Shown here piece after piece: positions 12,311 through 23,215 of a stretch of 64,000 nt of DNA. The notes beneath the pieces were generated by a model that saw only the letters and a list, made by a program, of their open reading frames with translations, did no database searches and was not told the DNA's origin. The stretch lies in NCBI GenBank assembly GCA_010279815.1, contig QEOQ01000092.1:882299-946298 (forward strand), read 5' to 3'. The DNA is from Brachionus plicatilis. Its lineage: Eukaryota; Rotifera; Eurotatoria; Ploima; Brachionidae. The position numbers were made by a program, and so were the translations under genes. Positions within the stretch are counted from its first letter, which is position 1, and every line of letters starts with the position of its first letter.

Positions 12311-12420
12311 ACCAAATTGAAGTTTCAGATCAAATTTTAGGATCAAAAAGATCATTTAAAATTAAAAATTTTGATTAATCTAATGATTTTGATAATTTTT
12401 AAAAAATAAATTTGATTCCC
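12311..12420. repeat. Fragment of a hAT MITE end
   Basis: The sequence ccaaattgaagtttcagatc and the following ~90 bases (aaaagatcatttaaaa, taatgattttgataattttt) match one end of the MITEs at 17303-17784 and 58804-59286. The other end is missing. Confidence 0.6.
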
Positions 12421-12734
12421 AGCTTAAATATACCCCTAAATGCCAACAAACAAATAGGGAAGAAGTTTTAGCTTTAGTACAGTTAAGAAATAAATAAAAT
12501 AATAATTAGATTCGACATCAAATCCTGGTTTCAAGAAAAATCTAGTGTCAAATCAGCTGACTAAAATTAAATTTTTTAGCTATTTATTTTTAAATTCAAT
12601 TTTCAATAGTGTTAAAATAGAAAATGCGTTTTCGAATAGATAAAGGTCGATTTACGAATGAAAAATTAAATTCGAATATAATATTTGAATTTAAAAAAAT
12701 TTAATTAATTTATGTTTAAAATGTTCGAATATAG

Positions 12735-12830
12735 GTATATCATCTATAGGTGTCGATATCTTTCAAATCGATATCATCTATAGGTATCGATATCTTTCAA
12801 GGGTATCGATATTTGCCAAGAGTCATGCTA
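12735..12830. repeat. Tandem TATCGATATC-type repeats
   Basis: The unit atcatctataggtatcgatatctttcaa occurs about twice in tandem, plus a third partial copy. The palindromic core tatcgata recurs near 13372-13412, where it forms part of the outer ends of the inverted-repeat element that follows. Confidence 0.5.
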
Positions 12831-13384
12831 AATTATTTTATTTTTAAATTCAATATGAATAAATTATTCTTAAAACAAAAATTAATATATAATTGAATAT
12901 GAAATTGAAAATAAATACTGAAATTAATAATTTTAATTAAAAAGCTTCCTCATTCTAATAAAATTTTATTAATACATAAAATTTTCTTGGATTAATTTTT
13001 CATTATTTAGGATTTGTGATTTACATAAAAAAAATATTATATTTTATTCATTATTTAATTTTTTCATTATTTTTTTTCTGCAGAAATCTGTATTCAGTTT
13101 TACTTTATTTTTTTCTGTTTGATAAAGAATCATTATTTTTTCAGCTTTTGTCTTGTTTGGATTTAGCGAATTACGACGATTCCAAAGACTGTAGCCTTTG
13201 AAGGAATATACTCCATCAGATGGTGTCCTTGTGCTTGTTTTCTAATAATTCAATAAATATAATAAAGAAGACAATGTTTTTTTCAAGACATTAAAAAAAT
13301 TAGTTAATGTTTAAATATTATTCTAACAAATCTGTAATTTAAATAAATTTTCCAGAACAGTTAATTAATTAGTATCGATACCTT

Positions 13385-15010
13385 TGGTTGATATCGATAT
13401 CAAGGGACGATCATTACCTATACTGTTAAAATACTTAAAACATTGCACAAATCATTTTTTCTATGTATAAAAAAAAAGTCGTCTTGGTTATGCAAGTCAA
13501 TTTTTTTTTATTATTTTTAATATAAGTGACATAATATTTAGAATGAAAAACTTATTTTTTTTTCTTGAATTTTTTCTTAATTTGTTGTACAAATTACTTA
13601 ATTTACCGCCTAAATTATTTAGATTATGTTTAACTCCGATTGGAAAATTGTGGATTGAACCAAAAGCCAAATCCGGTAGAAAGGATAAGGCTAAGTCTTG
13701 TTTAGTAAAACAATTAAATTAGCTAAAAACTACCGTATCCCCTTGTTTAGCGACGCATGCTTTAATACCATGAGTAGGATATTTGGTGCATGGTCTAACA
13801 TAGACCTCATAATGTTAAATTTTTCATTTTAAAAGTCCTATGGGTCACATAGTCGATACATATTAAAAACGTAGCGTTTAAAATAGAAATTCAAATAGAA
13901 AAGCAAAGCTTCAAAAAAAGTCTTTATTAGAGACTCGGGGTTTTAAACTTAAAAAAAAATCAAATATAAAAAATATTTATTGAGTTTATTTTATAGATGC
14001 GACGTTAGAGTTATGGTAAAAAAAATATTAAATATAATAAAAAAGTTCAGTTTTAATTATTGACCCGGCATTTAAATTTAAAAATTTAAGACAAAAAAGA
14101 GAATAAAAAAATTAAAAAAAAAATTATTTTTTCGATTTATTCGTAGAACCTTTCTTTCTTCCTAGTGGCTTTCTAACTGAACCATTCTTGTTGTAAACAA
14201 CTGGCGTACTAACACTTGTTGAAGTATTTTGTATATTTTGCTGTATTGGTATATCTTGCAATGGCAAACGTTGAACGGTGTGACCCTGCTGTGTACCGAC
14301 AACAATGGGAATATTATTATTCTGACTATATATTGGTGGATCGTTTCGAACCATCATTATATCTAATGGGATTTGTGCTGATGATATACACTGGGAAATA
14401 TTTGGTGTAAAATATACAAAATACTTCAACAAGTGTTAGTACGCCAGTTGTTTACAACAAGAATGGTTCAGTTAGAAAGCCACTAGGAAGAAAGAAAGGT
14501 TCTACGAATAAATCGAAAAAATAATTTTTTTTTTAATTTTTTTATTCTCTTTTTTGTCTTAAATTTTTAAATTTAAATGCCGGGTCAATAATTAAAACTG
14601 AACTTTTTTATTATATTTAATATTTTTTTTACCATAACTCTAACGTCGCATCTATAAAATAAACTCAATAAATATTTTTTATATTTGATTTTTTTTTAAG
14701 TTTAAAACCCCGAGTCTCTAATAAAGACTTTTTTTGAAGCTTTGCTTTTCTATTTGAATTTCTATTTTAAACGCTACGTTTTTAATATGTATCGACGACT
14801 AATATGTATTCGGTTTTTTTTTCACTTAAACTTGACTAAATAAAATAAACATGAAATTATTAATTTTGTACGTCTTTTTTTGTATTAATAATTTTGTTCA
14901 ATAAAAAAAAATTTTATACGTAAATTAAGTAATTTGTACATTTTTTTATTCGAGATTCTAAGTAAATTAACAGTACAGGTAATATTTCTTCGATATCAAG
15001 CACTAGCAAA
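13385..15010. mobile_element. Inverted-repeat element with a near-perfect 387-bp palindrome
   Basis: The inner arms 13853-14239 and 14409-14795 are the same length (387 bp) and almost identical when inverted, with a 169-bp spacer. Weaker outer inverted similarity continues: acaaattacttaatttac near 13587 against its complement near 14920, and gatatcgatatcaag...attacct near 13395 against its inverse near 14990. This suggests a TIR element of about 1.6 kb. It lies just downstream of the CDC40 3' end. No target duplication was identified. Such near-identity means a recent event or an assembly fold-over. Confidence 0.6.
14124..14432 (-). CDS. ORF across the palindrome with AT-hook-like C-terminus
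   Basis: 102 codons beginning in the right arm, crossing the unique spacer and ending in the left arm. It is glutamine/asparagine-rich in the middle and ends KPLGRKKGSTNKSKK, a basic GRKKG core like an AT-hook minor-groove binding motif. Because the arms are inverted copies, the same C-terminal ~37 codons also exist on the plus strand (about 14409-14524). It may be the tail exon of a transposon-encoded protein; I cannot name it. It could also be a non-expressed ORF. Confidence 0.3.
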   Translation of the reverse strand: MLKYFVYFTPNISQCISSAQIPLDIMMVRNDPPIYSQNNNIPIVVGTQQGHTVQRLPLQDIPIQQNIQNTSTSVSTPVVYNKNGSVRKPLGRKKGSTNKSKK

Positions 15011-15164
15011 AAAAAGCTTTGCTTTTTTGAAAAAAATTTTTTGAACATAATGAATTTGCTATTTTAATGATTCTATTTAAATATGTATCCTTTATTATCT
15101 ATAGAAATAATATTCTTAAATTTGATTACAGCTTTTTGATGCTTGATTAAAAAATGAAAAAAAA

Positions 15165-15178
15165 ATTTATTCTTTATT
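15165..15178 (-). terminator. Poly(A) signals of CDC40
   Basis: On the minus strand AATAAA-type hexamers (aataaagaataaa) lie about 60-70 nt after the stop codon at 15236-15238. Confidence 0.55.
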
Positions 15179-15235
15179 TTTGAGCAAATTTTGTACAAAA
15201 AATACAATCTCTAACAAACAAAAATTTTCTTCATT

Positions 15236-18200
15236 TTAGTCCCACAAATGAACTACATTGTCCCAGCCACAGGTTAAAATTTTAGAAGACTCGTGCGGAT
15301 GCCACTTAGCGTCCATACACGCCTTTTCATGCGCTTTTATTCTCTCGAATATTCTTGTAGTCCGCCAGTCCCATACCACCAAATTTCCATTGGCATCACC
15401 AGATATCATGAAGCTCATGTCGGGCGAAAAATCAAGGCCACACGCGTACCCCGCGACCATGTGTCCCCGAAAGGTTTTTTTATTCTTCCACCTAAAGTTG
15501 GCCATAGGCTCCATTATTTTTATCTGATTATCCATTGACTGAAAGGCCAAGTATTTTCCATTTCTGGACAAAGAAACTGCTGGCATCGAATGCATCGATG
15601 GATCCGCAATGTACTTAAAATCAACCGGTATGTCCCATTCCCATACACGCACACTCTTATCGTCAGACGTGGACACTATTCTCCTGTTATTGTCAACAAA
15701 AGTTATTGAGTTCACAGCGCCCAAGTGACGGTCGTACTCCTGCACTACCTCTCCGCTACGAATGTCGTAGCATAGTATCTTTTTGTCGGCTGTGCCGCAC
15801 ACAAACAAGTTTTGTTTGTCTTCATCTGGATTAAATACCACACAATAGGGAATTTTTCTGTTGGTAAACTTGGCCTTGCATGCACCTGTCTCTGTGTCCC
15901 AAAGCTTAATGTAGCGATCATATGATGCGCTCAAAAATTCTGATCCGTTTCGATTGAACGAAACGTCGCGGACACCCATTGAATGGCCAGTATATGTGCG
16001 GATGCACCGTCTTCCTTTGTAGAACTCCCAGAGTTTTACCTTGCAGTCCATAGAACAAGTGAGAAACAAGTGGCCAGATACTGGAAAATAATTGATTTTT
16101 TGTATGCCCTTTGTGTGTCCGGTGAAAGTGTGGAGGCACTTTTTTGGTATGAAGCATTTTTCAGGCGGCTCTACGGCACGCAAGTTTACGTCCAAGTCTT
16201 GGGGTATGTGCAAAAAAGAACGTCCTTGGTAATCTAAAGGATCGTCAATGTGAAGAGTGGACTTGCATTCCATGTCCTCGGGCTCAATGAATCGCATTGG
16301 TTTGTTCTTTTTGGCGAATATGACCGCGAGCTCTTTTTTCTCCTCTTCTGTCGGTCGAGCAAAATGAACTCGATCGGTGTAAGTAGCCCACGGACCCTTG
16401 AAACCTTCGACATCTGACGGATCATTGTTGCAATCGCGTTTTCGCTTTTCTTTTTGTTCGCTTGGATCTGTCTTTGGGTTCGATTCAAACACTGACACCA
16501 CTTTTTTGAAAAAAAAAATTTATTTTTTTTTTCCATATTTAGATGTTCTTTTTATTTTATTTTTATTTATTTATTTGTTTTCTGGACCTAGCTAGACGGT
16601 TATGTCTAAAACATACACCCATCAAGATTGCGACACCAGGTGTAAATCACCAAATTTTTTATAAAAGTGAAATTTTTTTTTTGATACATTTATTCCTAAT
16701 TATCTGAATTTAATTGTACACTCATTTTCATCAAAAAAAAATTTTTCATCACCTTTAAATTTCGAAGGAAAAATAAACAACCCAAAACACCCAAAAACAG
16801 TCTCATAATTTTCCAGATACACCCCAAAACTGATTATATTTTTGAATAGGGCATTAAAATATTAAAAATTAGGTTTTATAAATTAAATAATTAAATTTTG
16901 CCATTAAAAATCGAAAAAACAACTTTTATGGCTCTTCGACAATACCACCTGAATTTTTTGGCTTTCTCCATTTTTTTCCACAACATAAAACAGCAATTAT
17001 TGGTTAACGATCCTGGGGTATCTGAAAATAAATCAAATTTGTTCTATCTGAATTAGTTTTTAAAGTAATATTATTATTTTTTTTATTAGATTTTGTTAAA
17101 TGTTTATAAAACCTCTAGAATGGATTCTAAAGTAAATCGAATATAAGGAAAAGCTTAAAAATAAAATTTTCCTTTTTTTTTTTAAATTTTCAAACAAAGT
17201 TTTTTTTATTTTGAAATTTTATTTAAAATTTGTGAAAAAATTGAATTGAAATTTTACAATTTATTAACATTTTAAAACTATTATAAATCAAAATATTACT
17301 AAGGCAAATTAAAGTTTTAGATAAAATTTTAAGATCAAAACGATCATTTAAAAATTTAAAACTCAATTAATTTAATGAGTTTAATAATTTTTAAGAATAA
17401 TTACTAAACATATTATTAGGTATGTTATGTCTAATAATGGTTCATTATCAAATTAACATCAAAATTGTTGATGTCTAATTTATAGAACAAAAATAGATAA
17501 TAATTTAAATAATTCAATTTAAGTTAATTCACAAATTCAATTATAATAAATTATAAATTTTAAAACAGTAAATTTTTTTCACTTTAAAATTTTTCATTAA
17601 AATCAATTAAAATATTTAAATTTATTAAAGTTCAGTTAGTGACATTTAAAAATTTTAAATATCAAAATAAATTTGACTTGACCAGTAACAGCTTTTGAAA
17701 AGATTTATTTTCTCTCTATTTTTAAAAAAAATATTATAATTTATATTTTGATCTTTTGATCTTGATCTCAAACTTCAATTGGCCATTACTAAAGTAGTCT
17801 CTTGGTTAAATTTTATTTTTTAATTTGATTCTTATTTTAAAGACAAGAATAGCTTGTCTTGAAGAATGTTTAAGACAGTATAATCCAGACATGCATAAAA
17901 GTCAAGAAAAAAAAGTCTTAACAAGTCAAAAACAAGTCATGACTTTGACTTGTTAAAAATATGAAAATTACAAGTCATAATTTTTTTTATATCTTCAATT
18001 TTTATATTTTTTATTTATTTTTTAATATTTTTTATCTTGTTTAATTTATTTCTAAAATTTTTTTAAGCGCAAATATTTTTGTTTTGTATTAATAAATTCA
18101 CCTAAAACGAATATCACAATTATGTGAATTGTTTAAAAAATCATGTTTCAATATTTACATTGAAAAATAAATTTAAACAATGAATTTTATTTTTTCCAGG

Positions 18201-20003
18201 ATAAAAAAATTCAATACTTATAATTTTTTTATATATTTTAATTCTATTCTTAAAATAAGTAAAAATTCTGACTTGTTTATTTAAAAGTTTTAAAACAAGT
18301 CAAAGTCGGCATCTTGAAGTTGATGATCAATTCAAAATATCATTTCAATTCAAAAAGTTTATCCTTAGATATTAAACTAAATCTTTTATTTAATTTAAAT
18401 GATTGTAATGTATTATGCTTTACATGCAATGTTGATATAGAAAATAAAAAAAAATTGAAAAAACATTTTCTCAGTCCATTGATAATCGATTTTAATATTT
18501 AAATGTATTAAATGATTTTTTGTAGAGTTTATTTGAGATTTTTTATTTCAAAAGTATTTGTGTTAGCATTCACAATTAAATTTAGAAAAAATTCAAATAA
18601 AAAATTCCAAGTTGGTAATAAAATGAGAATAAAACTCTACAATTAATCAGTTAACTAAATTGAAAATCGATTTTGTTATTGGATTGAGAAAATGTTTATT
18701 CAATTTTTTCTTATTTTCTAAATCTACATTGCATGTAAATCATGTTACATTAAAATTATTTAAATTAAATCAAATATTTAGTTTAATATCTAAAGACAAA
18801 CTTTTTGAATTGAAATGATATTTTGAATTGATCATCAACTTCAAGATGCCTCAAAGTCGTGACTTGCACTTGACTTGTGACTTTTATACAACTCTGGTAA
18901 AATCATTTATTTGAGTATTAAGAAATGGATTGAAATCTAAACGAAATCATTTTGAAATCAACTAAAATAAAGATTTTGAGTCCGTAAATTGCTATCAACA
19001 TTTTTGTAAAAAGTATTTTTTTCGTTGTTTTTTCGATTTTTAATGGCAAAATCAAATTATTTAATTTAAAAAAACCACATTTTCTAGTAGATATTTTAAT
19101 GCTCTATTCAAAAATATAATCAGTTTTAGGGTGTATCTGGAAAATTATGAGACTGTTTTTGGGTGTTTTGGGTTGTTTATTTTTCCTTCGAAATTTAAAG
19201 GTGATGAAAAATTTTTTTTAGATGAAAATGAGTGTACAATTAAATTCAGATAATTAGGAATAAATGTATCAAAAAAAAAATTTCACTTTTATAAAATTTT
19301 GGTGATTTACACCTGGTGTCGCAATCTTGATGGGTGTATGTTTTAGACATAACCAGNNNNNNNNNNNNNNNNNNNNAAAATCCGATAGAAATAAAAAATC
19401 AAAAAAATTTAAAATTCCAAATATTTTAAAAATATTTTATATAATTTCAAAATTTTGATTATTTTGTTTTTTAATTTTTTATTCAAAATATTTACTTTTA
19501 TTTTGGACTGCTTGATCTACGTCACCAACTATTTGATTGGCATCGAAAGACGGATCATAAGCGTAGCCGTAGCTGTTGAATGTTTGTCTTTGATTTTCAA
19601 ATTGAAAATCGTTTACTATAGCTGGCTCAACGTAGCCATTAAGAGTGTTTTTTTGAGCTTTGTGAAAGTCGGATATTCGTGGATTATCGGGTCCTAGAGC
19701 AGGAGTCCACATTTCTTCATACTTTGGATTGAACATGAGCTCTTTGTGAGGCTCAATGTACTCATGTTCGTCTTGTTCTTTCTTAAAAAATATTTTAATT
19801 AATTAAATTAAATTTAACATTAGAATACTGACTGAATAAAATACAACTGGAGCTGAATTAACGGAGATTGTAGACACTAGTGATAATTCTGGTTTAATTG
19901 GTATTGTTTGGTCAGATTTTAATTCGGAGTTTTGTTCGTGTTCTTCTTCTTCACTTCCTGAATTGTAACCTTGAATCAGGTTCAGACTTGTCGACATGAT
20001 CAT
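15236..20003 (-). CDS. CDC40: Pre-mRNA-processing factor 17 (CDC40/PRP17), WD40 splicing factor
   Basis: Second-step splicing factor that joins the catalytic spliceosome. Exons on the minus strand: 20003-19829, 19777-19496 (or acceptor 4 nt earlier at 19781 with a different upstream donor), and 16500-15236. They total 574 codons, close to the 579-residue human protein. The N-terminal part has an acidic GYNSGSEEEEHEQN segment, then the family block MFNPKYEEMWTPALGPDNP and EPAIVNDFQFENQRQTFNSYGYA. The last exon has GFKGPWATY, YQGRSFLHIPQD, and seven WD40 blades beginning at HTFTGHTKGIQKINYFP and ending CGWDNVVHLWD. MIMSTS at 20003 is used as start; MSTS 6 nt further in is equally possible. Intron 2 (16501-19495) is nearly all transposon and contains the N gap. 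Confidence 0.93.
17303..17784. mobile_element. hAT-type MITE, 482 bp, with 8-bp target duplication
   Basis: The ends GGCAAATTAAAGTTT and inverted GGCCAATTGAAGTTT are flanked by perfect attactaa repeats at 17295-17302 and 17785-17792. It is the same family as 58804-59286 in opposite orientation: shared internal text includes gacatttaaaaatttt, ttagacat/aacatgtcta and gataataatttaaat. There is no coding capacity. Confidence 0.88.
17886..18896. mobile_element. hAT-type element (CAGAC...CTCTG) split by a nested MITE
   Basis: Starts CAGACATGCATAAAAGTC and ends GACTTTTATACAACTCTG. The flanks gtataatc (17878-17885) and gtaaaatc (18897-18904) are an 8-bp duplication with one change. Inside are many aagtc/gactt words typical of the CAGAGTTGTT family also seen at 20435, 41128 and 45930. 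Removing the nested MITE leaves about 460 bp. Confidence 0.7.
18308..18850. mobile_element. hAT-type MITE with long inverted repeats, nested
   Basis: Inverted arms of about 130-150 bp start GGCATCTTGAAGTTGATGAT. The perfect 8-bp flanks tcaaagtc lie at 18300-18307 and 18851-18858, inside the host element. The ORF 18314-18502 simply crosses the left arm. Confidence 0.88.
19357..19376. other. Assembly gap (20 N)
   Basis: Twenty consecutive N exactly at the outer end of the right TIR of the intron 2 element, probably a scaffold join or gap of unknown size caused by the repeat. Confidence 0.98.
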
Positions 20004-20434
20004 ACAATAAGTTGATTAATTTATTTGAAATTTTTTTTTAGAAATTTTGTTTAAATTTATTAAAATTTCAGCAAAAAGAATAAGTTTAACATTTTAAATT
20101 TAATAAAGTAAAATTTTTTGTCTGGTAATATTTTAATTGAAAAAATTGGCTCTCTGAAAAATTGACGGAGATTAGATAAACATAAAAAGAAATTTGAAAA
20201 ACATAAAAAATGTGAGTAGCTCATAAAAAAATTTATTTTCAAGAGGAGGAATTAAATAAAAAAAAAATTACCTAGTCTGTGAATTAAACATAAATTTGTA
20301 TTTTTTTAATCGTTTAAATACAAGCCAAAAAAAATTGTAAACATAAAAAAATACTAAAAAATTATTTTATTAATTGGGGAATTGCTTAATACAGTTTTGG
20401 AGTTCGACACCTGAATCACTTTTTTCTTTTTTTT
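20004..20434. other. Upstream flank of CDC40
   Basis: A promoter-containing region on the minus strand, with no recognisable core motif. The ORF 20060-20242 is low-complexity and phenylalanine-rich with no support. Confidence 0.35.
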
Positions 20435-20762
20435 TTCAAAGTCCAAGTCAAGACTTTTTTTTATTTTTTTTTTTCAAAGTCCAAGTCAGGACTTTAAAAT
20501 TTTTTTTTGAAAAAAAAACTCCAAGTCAAGAATTTTTTTAAAAAATTTTCTAGATCAGGCTTCATATCTAAAAATTTATATAATCTTGGGTTGTCTAATG
20601 GAATAGATTTGCCATATATCAGAATTTTGTCGCAATTTTAGCAAAAATTTCTTCTTCAGTATTCAAAATTTTAAAGCCTGGACTTGGACTTTTGAATGAA
20701 ATTAAAAAAAAAAAGTCAGGACTTGGACTTGACTTGAGACTTGTGACTTTTAAACAACTCTG
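20435..20762. repeat. Degenerate CAGAGTTGTT-family element
   Basis: Dense in aaagtccaagtcaggactt-type words on the left and ends ggacttgacttgagacttgtgacttttaaacaactctg on the right, the same end as at 18896 and 46243. The left terminus is not clear. Confidence 0.6.
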
Positions 20763-21489
20763 ATAAATATCCATTCAATTTTCGACGCATTATTTCATGT
20801 TTATCAAAATACAATAAAATTTATGGATTTTGATCTTTTAAAACTAAATTTTAAGGAGCTTATATAATTTTTAATTCAAGATTTATTTAATCGAAATTTT
20901 TAAATAATTTATGTTTAAGTGTCTTTTCGAAATCTTTTTTTTTAGTATAAATGTTTTTATTCACTTTTAAGCAATTTAATTTTTAGATTTTTTTTTTTGA
21001 TTTGTATATTATTCACCTTTTTAATCTAATCTTGGCCCCTGAAAAATATAAAAAACCTGGGTTATTAGAAAATAAAATTACTTAACTATAACATTAACTA
21101 TTAAGCATTAGAATGGCATTGTCAATATTGGTCCAAATATAAAAATTAATTTCAATTTCTGTTTTTGTTCTTTTTATAATATTCACAATGCCAAAATTAA
21201 AATTAGATAAAAAATTGAGGAAAAATTCAGTGCAAAAGAAAAAAAATAAAAACACTGATTTGTAGAATTTTTTTCTCCACAATTTGATTTTTGATACTCG
21301 GCATAAATATATAATCAACTTTAAAATATTTATAATGAAAAAACTTCCTATAAAAATTAAAAAATAAAAGTCGGTTCAAAAGTTTAGAAATTCGGATGAT
21401 CGAAAAGATTAAACTATCAAAACAATCTTTATCACACTTTTATGATTAATTCTTACCTATCTCTTAATTTTGAATAAATTGCGCTCTTA
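20763..21489. other. Intergenic AT-rich sequence
   Basis: I see nothing in it that can be supported; the minus ORF 21094-21318 is hydrophobic low-complexity. Confidence 0.4.
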
Positions 21490-22462
21490 AATTGCTTAAT
21501 TTAAATACTCTGCTTTTCGCAGATGATCTAGTTACATTCTTCATTTATAACAAAAAGGGGAACCTAGAAAATAAGATTAATAAATACCTCAACGAACTAG
21601 AACAATGGCTTATTAAATGGAAAATGAAGACTGAAAAGTCGTGTTCAGTAGTCTTTTCCAGGTACAAAAAAGAGAGTGGTAATCTAAACTTAAAAATTTA
21701 TGGAAACAGAATAGTGAGCCAAAAAGAAATCAAATTTCTTGGTATTAAATTTGATTCTAAGTTAAATTTTAATATACTGGTAGACGAAATTAAAGAACGC
21801 TGCAATAATAGGCTAAATATTATTAAGATATTGTCAAACAAAAAATGGGGTCTTAATCAAAACACACTAGGAAATCTTTATAAATCCTTAGTCGGATCAA
21901 TTTTAGATTATTTTTTTCCTTGCTTAAATTCATTTTCAGAAAATAATATCAAAAAACTGCAAGCAATTCAGAATACAGCAGTCAGATCTATTCTTAAGTT
22001 AAAATATGATACTCCCTCCAACATCGTGCATCATGAGGCTTTTAATAAACTAAAATTACTAACAGTCTCGAATCGGCTTTTTGAATTGAGTGAGAGATAT
22101 GTTGGGACAGGACTGAGTCATTCTATTCCATTGGTTGTAAGACTGGTGAAGGAATACAAAGAAGGTTTCGAATCAAGATATATTGAATACCCAACTCCAT
22201 TGTGTAATTGCTACCTTACTATTTCTTCTTTTTCTCCTGAAACTTGAACTATTTAAACATGTGCAACATGTAACAATCTATTCCTATTTATGTCTTTTCA
22301 ACTTTCAATTTTTTAGCTTATTTACTTTATTTCGATTCTTTTTTTTTATCTCATTTTATTTACTTTAATTTTATTTTTATTTTTTTTTTTTATTATTTTT
22401 TTTAACTTATTCTGAAGGAGCTCTAGCTCGGTACAGAAAACAAATAAATAAATAAAATAATA
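21490..22462 (+). mobile_element. 5'-truncated non-LTR retrotransposon (RT C-terminus)
   Basis: The open frame 21492-22247 begins inside the RT palm, with the catalytic LLFADDLVTFF box, then KYLNELEQWLIKWKMK, EIKFLGIKFDSKLNF and KKLQAIQNTAVRSILKL, typical of Jockey/I-like elements. The 3' UTR ends ctgaaggagctctagctcgg...cagaaaacaaataaataaata (22412-22462). That tail also appears alone, on the minus strand, near 24001-24052 and 35464-35513. The copy lacks its 5' half; the remaining frame is open, suggesting moderate age. Confidence 0.85.
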
Positions 22463-22537
22463 ATCTCTAAATCCTCATTGTCAAAAAATCTTTATTTTAC
22501 CAAAAATTGGTATAAAAAATGCGTCTAGCCCACTAAA

Positions 22538-23215
22538 ATGACAGATCGTTGGTCTGATAAAAAGTAAAATGAGATAGCCAGGCTGTTAAGTGTATCTCCA
22601 AAATGTGTCTCTTCAACTAAAAAACGATTTCAGAGACTGGTACTGTGTCTGATAGAAGTCGTCCTGGTAGTCCTCGGGAGTTAACTCTTTGTGATGAAAT
22701 GTACATTTTTAGAGAGATTAGAAAAAGCCGTACATCTAGCTATCAAAAACTCGCCACTGATTTAATCCTAAATGAGAGCAATGAAGAGTAATGGTAAAAA
22801 AGTTTAAAAATGAGAAGTGCATCCCAAGTTCTGTATACCAAGGTTACAAAACGGTAGAGGTTTAGCCGGTATTTGGGAGGCATTTTTTACGAAGATACTG
22901 GTATATGCAACATTTATACAGGACGAATTAATCAGTTTGTCTACATCAACACCTTGGAAAACAATCTTTACCATCTGTTGAACTCCTATTTCAGCCAGAC
23001 TACCCTTGGATTTTCAGCAAGATGGCAATTTGGCATAAATTGCTCACTCAGTAAGCGACTGGTTCAAAGAAAAGAACATTGAGGTTCTTCCATGGTATGC
23101 CCGTTCACCAGATCTAAATCCAATCGAAAACTTATGGTCACCTATGGATGCCTAATTGGTAGACACTAAAGTAATCTCTATTGAGCATTTAAAAGAGGTT
23201 TTACACAAAGTTTAG
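22538..23215 (+). pseudogene. Tc1-like transposase relic
   Basis: Frameshifted and stop-laden. Recognisable pieces are SVSPKCVSSTKKRFQRL, GTVSDRSRPGRPREL (helix-turn-helix/GRPR region), then, in other frames, NQFVYINTLENNL, a QQDGN acid (second catalytic D), WFKEKNIEVLPWYARSPDLN and PIENLW (third acid). This is a DD34E-type Tc1 transposase. Terminal repeats could not be fixed with confidence. The ORF 22873-23082 is one of its frames. Confidence 0.8.

Larger units (their letters stand above)
16596..19356. mobile_element. Long-TIR element filling CDC40 intron 2
   Basis: About 340 bp at 16596-16935 reappear inverted at about 19035-19356 with only scattered differences. Both begin ggttatgtctaaaacataca and contain ttgcgacaccaggtgtaaat. 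The element would be about 2.76 kb, but its interior is later insertions: a hAT MITE at 17303-17784 and a nested pair at 17886-18896. No transposase was seen, so it is non-autonomous or decayed. The right end abuts the N run, so the target duplication cannot be read. Confidence 0.75.

Noticed and set aside
13016..13201. 61-codon plus ORF rich in F, L and Y
   Set aside because: A/T low-complexity reading; no start context, homology or splice signals.
15258..16595. Plus and minus ORFs overlapping CDC40 exon 3
   Set aside because: Other-frame shadows of the WD40 coding exon.
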